Part shown: piece after piece, positions 7,031 through 12,212 of the stretch
Position numbering within the stretch: position 1 is the stretch's first letter
How the letters are laid out: each line of letters opens with the position of its first letter
Assembly: GCA_030830765.1 (NCBI GenBank)
Contig: JAURMJ010000148.1
Coordinates: 1 to 12,212 of the forward strand
Direction of reading: 5' to 3'
Length of the DNA stretch: 12,212 bases
Source of the DNA: Quisquiliibacterium sp.
GTDB lineage: Bacteria > Pseudomonadota > Gammaproteobacteria > Burkholderiales > Burkholderiaceae_E
The notes under the pieces: generated by a model
Database searches by the model: none
Told to the model about the DNA's origin: nothing
The model's input: only the letters and a program-made list of their open reading frames with translations
Translations under genes and position numbers: made by a program

Positions 7031-8275
7031 ATGATGATGAACACGCCCATGTTCAAGGTGCTGTCCCGATGGCAAGTCCTGATCGGACTGCTGACACTGT
7101 CGACCTGTCTGCAGGCGGTTCTGGTGTCACCCGCCCGTGCTGATCCTCAGCAACTGCCGCAGCTGTCGCCTCAGGCTGCGATCGGCAAGATGATTTTTGA
7201 GGACGAATCGCTGTCAGCTTCAGGCCGGATGTCCTGCCAGACCTGTCACGATCCGACGCGTGGGCACTCCGGTCCGGGGCCGTTCGGTGTCATGCCCGGC
7301 GGACCCCAGCTTGATCGGTTTGGTTTTCGCAAATCGCCGTCGATCCGCTATCTGAAATTTGCGCCGGAATTTTCCTTCCAGCGCAACGAGGAGGGCGAAC
7401 TGGTGCCGGTCGGGGGGTTTTTCTGGGACGGTCGGGCCAACTCGCTGGCCGAGCAGGCGATGCAGCCATTTCTGAATTCGCGCGAAATGGCCAATGAGTC
7501 GGTCGCCGCGCTGGCCAGGCGATTGCGTGCAGCGCGCTATGCGCCCCAATGGGCAACCCTGCTCGGACCCGTGATCTTTGGCGACAATGCACGGCTGCAT
7601 CAGGCGGCCGCAGAGGCGCTGGCAAGCTTTCAGCGCGAGTCGCCCCAATTCGCTCCATTCGACAGCAAGTTCGACCTGGTGATGCGTGGCCAGCTTGAAT
7701 TCACGCCAGCCGAAAAACGCGGTCTCGAGCTGTTTCGAAGCGAAACCAAAGGCAATTGCGCGGCCTGCCATGTGGTCGACGCGCAGCCCGGCGTGCCAGG
7801 CGCACTGTTTACTGATTTCACCTACGATGCGCTGGGCGTACCGCGCAATCGTGCGATCCCTGAAAATTCAAAGCCCGGATTCTTTGACCTGGGTCTGTGC
7901 GGTCCCGCCCGGTCCGATTTTCGCGCACGCAAATCGCTTTGCGGCCTGTTCAAGGTGCCCAGCTTGCGTAACGTTGCACTGACCGCGCCGTATTTTCACA
8001 ACGGAGCGATCAGGACCCTGTCGGAGGCGGTGCGCTTTTACATGCGTCGAGATACCCACCCGGACGAGTTCTATCCAAAACGGGCTGGCAAGTTTGATGA
8101 TCTGCCCGTCTCCCTGCATCGCAATGTCAATGTCGATGAAGTGCCCTACGGCGAGCGGCGTGGCGGGCAACCGCGACTTGATGAACGTGAGATTGCTGAT
8201 GTCGTCAGTTTCCTGGAAACATTGACCGATGGTTTTTCGCAGCGGCGTGAGCCTGCGCTGGCACCTCGCCGATGA
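7031..8275 (+). CDS. Exported di-heme cytochrome c peroxidase family protein (MauG/MbnH/CcpA type)
   Basis: The 414-residue protein has a signal peptide (basic start, hydrophobic VLIGLLTLSTCLQAVLV, then PARA-D, cleavage after about residue 37) and two c-type heme sites: CQTCH at 69-73 and CAACH at 243-247. The mature enzyme should be periplasmic. Family landmarks follow: DFTYDALGVPRN (262-273), DLGLCGP and a second Cys in LCGLFKVPSLRN (Cys290 and Cys304, possibly a disulfide), and APYFHNGAIRTL (319-330). A C-terminal NVNVDEVPYG and a final helix EIADVVSFLETLTDGF complete the set. Members reduce hydrogen peroxide or, as MauG and MbnH, oxidise a partner protein. I see no methylamine dehydrogenase or MbnP-like partner here, so the role is open. 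The start is uncertain: three ATGs run in tandem at 7031-7039, another lies at 7049, and none has a clear ribosome site. Confidence 0.9.
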   Translation: MMMNTPMFKVLSRWQVLIGLLTLSTCLQAVLVSPARADPQQLPQLSPQAAIGKMIFEDESLSASGRMSCQTCHDPTRGHSGPGPFGVMPGGPQLDRFGFRKSPSIRYLKFAPEFSFQRNEEGELVPVGGFFWDGRANSLAEQAMQPFLNSREMANESVAALARRLRAARYAPQWATLLGPVIFGDNARLHQAAAEALASFQRESPQFAPFDSKFDLVMRGQLEFTPAEKRGLELFRSETKGNCAACHVVDAQPGVPGALFTDFTYDALGVPRNRAIPENSKPGFFDLGLCGPARSDFRARKSLCGLFKVPSLRNVALTAPYFHNGAIRTLSEAVRFYMRRDTHPDEFYPKRAGKFDDLPVSLHRNVNVDEVPYGERRGGQPRLDEREIADVVSFLETLTDGFSQRREPALAPRR

Positions 8276-8398
8276 TCAGGCGATCTGAGGAAAAGAGTGC
8301 GTCGGGATCCGAACGGTGGCGAGGTACCCGGCGTCAGGGCCAGGGGTGTTCCAGGCGGGCAAGCAGTCCTCAATAATCAAAGGTCGGACAAGTCATCA

Positions 8399-9403
8399 AT
8401 GAGCAATCAGAAAGGTAATCAATCGCTCTGGCCGTCTGGCCAGCAAAATCCTCGCGTTGTGGTCCTTGGTGCCGGCGCGGTCGGATGCTTTTACGGGGCC
8501 AGGCTCGCTGAGGCCGGTGCCCAGGTCACGCTGATCGGGCGACAGTCGCATGTTGATGCGATCAATACGCAGGGGCTCAGTTTTGAAAGTGGCGGACAGA
8601 CCCGGCAGATTCCGATGCAGGCCAGCACCGATCCACAGGTGCTTCGCGACGCCGATCTGATCCTGCTGTGCGTCAAGACCCTCGACACCGAGGACGCCGC
8701 GCGACAGATCGCGGATCTTGCGCCCTCCGGTGCCGTCGCCGTCAGTCTTCAGAACGGTGTCGACAACGTTGAGCGGGTGCGCAGCGCAACGGGTATTGAT
8801 GCGCTGGCTGCGGTGGTCTATGTGGCCGCCTCAATGCCAGGCCCCGGGCATCTGCGTCATGCCGGGCGGGGTGACCTGATCCTCGGTGAGTATTTCCGGG
8901 CGGGATCAGTCGGACCGGGCGCAGCAGGGGCGGCCTCGGATGCCACGTCTGCCCGAGTAAAGCGGGTAGCTGATCTGTTTGAGCGTGCCGCAGTCGCCTG
9001 CCCAGTGTCGGACGATGTGCGCGCTGCACTGTGGGTCAAACTTGTCGTCAACTGTGTCTTCAATCCAGTGTCTGCACTGGCCGGCGTGCGCTACGGCGTC
9101 ATGGTCGGCGACGAATCTGCGCGACTGCTGATGCGCGAGATTCTTGATGAGTGTCATGTTGTTGCCAGCGCTGACGGCGTGCGACTGCCCGATGCTGATT
9201 CGCTTTATCGCGACGTCATCGGCGTCGGCCAGGCAATGGCTGCAGCCACCTCGTCGACGCAGCAGGATCTGGCGCGTGGCAAGCACACGGAAATCGATTC
9301 TCTCAACGGCTACGTGGTTCGGCGTGGGGCTGCGCTGGGCATCAGTACGCCGGTGAATCGGTCACTGGTGACGCTGGTGCATCTGCGCGAGACAACCCTC
9401 TGA
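8399..9403 (+). CDS. Ketopantoate reductase family protein (ApbA/PanE-like 2-dehydropantoate 2-reductase)
   Basis: This is a 334-residue NADPH-dependent oxidoreductase. A Rossmann fold opens with VVVLGAGAVGCFYGARL (20-36; GxGxxG at 24-29). The substrate and catalytic residues of the PanE family are recognisable: Lys93 in LCVKT, Lys214 in LWVKLVVNCVFNPVSAL (with Asn218 and Asn222) and Glu298 in HTEIDSLNG. PanE itself makes pantoate for coenzyme A, but many organisms carry several paralogues acting on other 2-oxo acids, so I give no symbol. A Gly/Ala-rich insert at about 168-184 separates the two domains. The start is ambiguous. ATG 8399 has only a weak ribosome site. A GTG at 8297, preceded by GAGG at 8287-8290, would add 34 residues of low-complexity sequence not expected in the family. 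The gene follows the peroxidase gene by 123 nt and may share its transcript. Confidence 0.88.
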   Translation: MSNQKGNQSLWPSGQQNPRVVVLGAGAVGCFYGARLAEAGAQVTLIGRQSHVDAINTQGLSFESGGQTRQIPMQASTDPQVLRDADLILLCVKTLDTEDAARQIADLAPSGAVAVSLQNGVDNVERVRSATGIDALAAVVYVAASMPGPGHLRHAGRGDLILGEYFRAGSVGPGAAGAASDATSARVKRVADLFERAAVACPVSDDVRAALWVKLVVNCVFNPVSALAGVRYGVMVGDESARLLMREILDECHVVASADGVRLPDADSLYRDVIGVGQAMAAATSSTQQDLARGKHTEIDSLNGYVVRRGAALGISTPVNRSLVTLVHLRETTL

Positions 9404-9412
9404 ATCTCGACC

Positions 9413-9453
9413 AACCAGCCAGCCGCAGGGTTTGCTCCCGCAGCTGACTGGTT
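9413..9453. terminator. Hairpin between convergent genes, possible bidirectional terminator
   Basis: AACCAGCCAGC (9413-9423) pairs with GCTGACTGGTT (9443-9453) with one mismatch. An inner GGG/CCC pair (9428-9430 with 9437-9439) lies beyond a small internal loop. It begins 10 nt after the stop of the ketopantoate-reductase-family gene and lies 22 nt from the stop of the convergent rdgC, the expected place for a two-way terminator. Only a three-T run follows on the plus strand, so its strength is uncertain. Confidence 0.5.
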
Positions 9454-9475
9454 TGCCGACGCATCCCGGCCCGCG

Positions 9476-10411
9476 TTACGCCGCTGCCCGAAGCGTGGGC
9501 TTTGCCAGCTCGGTCCCGGGTTGCAGACCGCCCAGCGCATTCACCAGATCATCAAGCAGGCGCGTCAGTTCACCAGTCATCAGCGTGAAGTCGGACGCAA
9601 ACCGCTCCTGTTCGCCGATATCGGCATTGCCGGTCTGCTCCTTGATGACATCCAGTGGTCGCAGTCGCCTGATCTCAAGCTTCTCGCCCAGCATGAAGCT
9701 GATCCGGTCAGCCCAGGTCAGCGCCAGTCGGGAGCATTCCTTGCCTGCCTTGGTGTGTCGGGCAATTTCTTCATGCTCAAGAGTCTGATTCGCGTACCGG
9801 ATCTTGGCTTTGCCTTCGCGTGCACGCAGCTCGGCATCCTGATCAACCGAAAACCCGGGGGGCGCTTCATCGGTGACAAGCCAAGTGGTCATTGCGCCGG
9901 CCACTGAATCGGCGACGGTCAGTTTGCGCGCGGGTAATCCGTCGACGGCTTTGAGCAGCAAGGTCATCAATTCATCGGCCTTGGCCTGCGAGGCGGCATC
10001 GATGACCAGCCAACCATGCGCCGGGTCGATCCAGGCCCGCGTCTCGCTCGACAGACTGAAGGCACGCGGCAGCAACTCATCCCGAACCTGCTCCTTGAGT
10101 TCTTTGAGTCGCTTGCGCCCCGGCTTGAAACCATCCTGCGCCTCGAGCTGCTCGACCCGCTGCTTGACGAACTGACCGATGACCTTGGCCGGCAGCAGCT
10201 TTTTTTCAAGACGCAATGAAATCAGTAATTGCCGGCCGGCCTCATAGACCAGCGAATCATCGAATGGCGTTGCCGGTGCCCAGCCCAGGCTGGACTCCTC
10301 AATGCTGGAGGCTGGTGTGAAAGCCAGTGGCGCAAGTTGCTCGGCAAGCGCCTGTGCGGAAAGATCCCAGTCGGCTGGGATCCGGTAAACCATCAGATTT
10401 CTGAACCACAT
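9476..10411 (-). CDS. rdgC: Recombination-associated protein RdgC
   Basis: The 311-residue, nucleoid-associated protein matches RdgC throughout. It opens with WFRNLMVYRIP, and AFTPASS and LGWAPA follow near 30 and 42-47. Further on are LLPRAFS (113-119), WIDPAHGWLVIDAAS, the basic and acidic helices around EEIARHTKAGKECSRLAL, and a C-terminal DFTLMTGELTRLLDDLVNALGG. The length agrees with the E. coli protein of about 300 residues. RdgC forms a ring-shaped dimer around double-stranded DNA without sequence specificity, restrains RecA and affects replication-fork restart; in Neisseria it influences pilin variation. The start is supported by AGGAAA on the minus strand, 9 nt before ATG. It lies only 21 nt after the MBL-fold gene on the same strand, so it is probably read through from that operon, although a private promoter inside the upstream gene is possible. 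Confidence 0.93.
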   Translation of the reverse strand: MWFRNLMVYRIPADWDLSAQALAEQLAPLAFTPASSIEESSLGWAPATPFDDSLVYEAGRQLLISLRLEKKLLPAKVIGQFVKQRVEQLEAQDGFKPGRKRLKELKEQVRDELLPRAFSLSSETRAWIDPAHGWLVIDAASQAKADELMTLLLKAVDGLPARKLTVADSVAGAMTTWLVTDEAPPGFSVDQDAELRAREGKAKIRYANQTLEHEEIARHTKAGKECSRLALTWADRISFMLGEKLEIRRLRPLDVIKEQTGNADIGEQERFASDFTLMTGELTRLLDDLVNALGGLQPGTELAKPTLRAAA

Positions 10412-10432
10412 CGGTCAATGTTTCCTGCAGGC

Positions 10433-11392
10433 TCAGCTTTGCAGCGACTGCCACATTTCGATATCGCGCTCAGCGGTCCAGATGCGCGGATGTTTGATGC
10501 CGCTGGCCTCATCAAAGGCGCGCGAAACATCGAAGGGCAGGCAGTGTTCGTAAATGAACACATTGCCGAACACCGGGTCCATGACCGCGCGCGTATCAGC
10601 GAACACCTCTTTGAGCGACTTGCCCGCAGCAACACCCGCCTTGGCCGTCCCGTAGAGGTCGGAAACCCATTTGCGGGTGTATTCGATGGCCTTGCGGCTG
10701 TCCGCCTCATTCGTCATTGCCGGGCCGCGTCCGGGCACCAGCTTCTCGGGCTTGAGCGCGAGCAACGCATCCAGGGTCTGCGGCCATTCCTCGAGCTGGG
10801 CGTCGCCGGTGTACACCCCTGCGTTGTATTCGACCAGGTCACCCGAGAAGCACACGCGCTGCGCCGGGATCCAGGCAATCGTGTCACCTTTTGTATGGCC
10901 AGGACCGACGTGCATGATCTTGACCTCGAGACTGCCCAGATGCAGCGTCAGCTCACGCTCGAAAACCATCGTCGGCCAGGTCAGACCAGGGATCGATTCG
11001 ACATCCTGGAACAGACGCGGAAAACGCTCGATCTCGGACTTCATGTCAGCCGCGCCGCGTTCGACGATCAGATCCCAGGTGCCCTGGCTTGCGATGATCT
11101 CCTGCGCGCCTTCGGCGAAATAAGCTGAGGCTCCCAGTACGCGCACGGCGTGATAGTGCGAAAGCACCACGTACTTGATCGGCTTGTCGGTGACGGTGCG
11201 AATGCGTGCGATCAGGTCGCGCGCCATGGCCGGGGTCGCGGTCGCGTCGATCACCATGCAGGCGTTGTCGCCAATGATCACGCCTGAATTTGGATCTCCT
11301 TCAGCTGTGTAAGCCCAGGCGTTTTCGGACAGTTGTTTGAAGGTGATTTCCTTGGCGGAAAGGTCACCCTTCGATGCAAATTGCTTGCTCAC
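10433..11392 (-). CDS. MBL-fold metallo-hydrolase with altered second metal site
   Basis: The 319-residue protein (GTG start) has a metallo-beta-lactamase fold. Visible are ITFKQLSENAWAYTAEGDPNSG (17-38) as the first strands, then the metal motif VVLSHYHAVRVLGA with His79 and His81, GPGHTKGD with His166, and FSGDLVEY with Asp185. The usual HxHxDH motif reads H-Y-H-A-V-R here, so the Asp and His of metal site 2 are Val83 and Arg84. The PGHGP-type His is Arg222 in VPGRGPAM. Site 1 looks intact. No signal peptide is evident. I chose GTG 11392 because AAAGGA lies 7 nt upstream on the minus strand; the open frame extends to 11476, deeper into the TetR gene. It overlaps the TetR gene by 29 nt, implying translational coupling in a paa-linked operon. 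The substrate is unknown; a thioester or lactone hydrolase role would suit the context but is speculation. Confidence 0.85.
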   Translation of the reverse strand: MSKQFASKGDLSAKEITFKQLSENAWAYTAEGDPNSGVIIGDNACMVIDATATPAMARDLIARIRTVTDKPIKYVVLSHYHAVRVLGASAYFAEGAQEIIASQGTWDLIVERGAADMKSEIERFPRLFQDVESIPGLTWPTMVFERELTLHLGSLEVKIMHVGPGHTKGDTIAWIPAQRVCFSGDLVEYNAGVYTGDAQLEEWPQTLDALLALKPEKLVPGRGPAMTNEADSRKAIEYTRKWVSDLYGTAKAGVAAGKSLKEVFADTRAVMDPVFGNVFIYEHCLPFDVSRAFDEASGIKHPRIWTAERDIEMWQSLQS

Positions 11393-12008
11393 TGGAAGGT
11401 CCTTTGAGAATCGGAATGTTGGCGCCATCCAGCCCCTTCGACCACAGGTCGACAGCCAGATCGGCAAATTGTTCATGGCTGACCGGCCCGTCGGGGCGCA
11501 GCCAGGCGATAGTGAAGTTGATCATACCCAACAGCGCCATCGTGACGACAATCCGGTTGTCGTTCGTGATTGCATTCGGATAGGCCCGCGCAAGTCGGTC
11601 TGCGATCACATCGACCACGGCGCGCTCCTGCGCCTGGATTTGCGTGCGCTGCGGATCGGCCAGAAACTTGACGTCATTGAGCAGTGCGACATGGTAAGCC
11701 CGCGAGCTGCTGTACTCACGCATCAGCGCCCGGACGGTCCGGAGCAGTGCTTCGCGCGGCGCAAGCTGCAGGTCCGCAGATGCGTTGACGATCTCCTGCA
11801 GGCGCTGCGTGTAGCCGTTGAGCGCCTCGAACAACAGCGCATCCTTGCTCGGGAAGTAATGATAGAGCCCGGCCTTCGAGGTGCCGCAGGCTTGGGCAAG
11901 CCCGGACATCGAGGCGCTCGGATAACCGATGCGGGCAAAGGCATCGACCGCGAGGCGCAGGATCCTTGCCCGCTGCTGCTCGTAATCGATGGCCTTGGGA
12001 CGTGACAT
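11364..12008 (-). CDS. TetR/AcrR-family transcriptional regulator, candidate PaaR
   Basis: The 214-residue protein has the TetR DNA-binding domain at the N terminus: RILRLAVDAFARIGYPSASM (14-33), then the recognition helix region LAQACGTSKAGLYHYFPSKDAL (37-58). The C-terminal ligand-binding half is helical and ends DLAVDLWSKGL. TetR proteins usually repress until they bind a small ligand. TetR-type PaaR proteins repress phenylacetate genes, with phenylacetyl-CoA as effector, in several bacteria including Burkholderia. This gene starts 11 nt after the paaE stop on the same strand, so PaaR is the natural candidate, inferred from context only. The ATG at 12008 has only a weak AGCAGG-like ribosome site, and translation is probably coupled to paaE. 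The 3' end overlaps the MBL-fold gene by 29 nt. The operator would lie upstream of the paa operon, outside the window. Confidence 0.9.
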   Translation of the reverse strand: MSRPKAIDYEQQRARILRLAVDAFARIGYPSASMSGLAQACGTSKAGLYHYFPSKDALLFEALNGYTQRLQEIVNASADLQLAPREALLRTVRALMREYSSSRAYHVALLNDVKFLADPQRTQIQAQERAVVDVIADRLARAYPNAITNDNRIVVTMALLGMINFTIAWLRPDGPVSHEQFADLAVDLWSKGLDGANIPILKGPSSEQAICIEG

Positions 12009-12019
12009 CCGCAGCCTGC

Positions 12020-12212
12020 TCAGCGTTCGTCGTAACTGAGCACAACCCGCTCACTGACAGGATGCGACTGACAGGTCAGCACAAAGCCCTGTGCCATTTC
12101 CTGGTCCTCAAGCGTGTAGTTCTTCTCCATCCGGACTTCGCCCTCCAGGACGCGGGCACGACAGGTGCAGCAGACACCGCCCTTGCACGCATAGGGCAGA
12201 TCAGCACCCGCC
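12020..12212 (-). CDS. paaE: Phenylacetyl-CoA epoxidase reductase subunit PaaE, C-terminal part (5' end outside window)
   Basis: Reading the minus strand from the window edge gives 63 residues and a TGA at 12022-12020. They form a plant-type 2Fe-2S ferredoxin domain: LPYACKGGVCCTCRARV has cysteines spaced CX4CX2C (fragment residues 9, 14 and 17), and the fourth is Cys47 in FVLTCQSHP. The segment MEKNYTLEDQEMAQGFVLTC is close to PaaE (also named PaaK), which moves electrons from NADPH through FAD and the iron-sulfur centre to the PaaABC oxygenase that epoxidises phenylacetyl-CoA. The flavin and NADPH domains lie outside the window. Related ferredoxin-reductase tails occur in other oxygenase reductases, but this motif set and the neighbouring TetR gene favour PaaE. 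It should be the last structural gene of a paaABCDE-like operon running in from the right. Confidence 0.83.
   Translation of the reverse strand, partial: AGADLPYACKGGVCCTCRARVLEGEVRMEKNYTLEDQEMAQGFVLTCQSHPVSERVVLSYDER

Noticed and set aside
7057..7112. Possible lipoprotein signal in the di-heme protein (LSTC within the signal peptide)
   Set aside because: Thr before the Cys does not fit a lipobox, and a normal PARA-D cleavage site follows.
8297..8398. GTG-initiated 34-residue extension of the ketopantoate-reductase-like protein
   Set aside because: It has a fair ribosome site but a low-complexity sequence, and the family starts at the Rossmann fold. Kept only as an alternative start.
10229..11128. 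Plus-strand open frame of 299 codons opposite rdgC and the MBL gene
   Set aside because: It spans two well-supported minus-strand genes and their junction, and its composition is that of antisense translation.
1..12212. Search for CRISPR arrays, transposon ends, phage genes, tRNA or toxin-antitoxin pairs
   Set aside because: I found no regular repeats, transposase, integrase or tRNA-like folds by reading. The region looks like stable chromosomal metabolic DNA.

Overview
The window is GC-rich, gene-dense chromosomal DNA. It most likely comes from a betaproteobacterium of the Burkholderiales type. The grounds are the combination of EttA, RdgC, a PaaE-type reductase next to a TetR regulator, GC-rich third codon positions and short intergenic gaps. 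This placement is an inference; a gammaproteobacterium cannot be excluded. I see no phage, insertion sequence, CRISPR array, tRNA or rRNA.

Layout. Bases 1-471 are the 3' end of ettA (translation-regulating ABC-F ATPase). Bases 609-2437 hold a plus-strand pair: a glutathione S-transferase-like protein with an extra C-terminal module, and an aldo/keto reductase. Bases 2575-3387 encode a UPF0173/UlaG-like metallo-beta-lactamase-fold hydrolase with a signal peptide. Just after it, at 3458-3553, lies what looks like the decayed tail of a second copy of the same gene. On the minus strand, 6804-3550 encodes a GMC-family FAD alcohol dehydrogenase followed by an acyl-CoA synthetase, plausibly an alcohol/acid catabolic operon. 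Divergent from it, 7031-8275 encodes an exported di-heme cytochrome c peroxidase (MauG/MbnH-like), followed by a ketopantoate-reductase-family protein (8399-9403). A terminator-like hairpin separates that gene from the convergent block on the right.

The right-hand block (12212 down to 9476, minus strand) reads paaE (3' end), a TetR regulator, an MBL-fold hydrolase and rdgC. Their junctions are 11 nt, a 29-nt overlap and 21 nt, so they look like one transcription unit at the tail of a phenylacetyl-CoA epoxidase (paa) operon. The TetR protein is a good candidate for the PaaR-type regulator of that pathway. The MBL-fold protein keeps the site-1 metal ligands but appears to have lost three site-2 ligands.

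Most genes here belong to known families and I do not see a clearly new multi-gene system. The points most worth following are the degenerate gene duplicate at 3458-3553, the altered metal site of the MBL protein in the paa-linked operon, and the attachment of rdgC to that operon.
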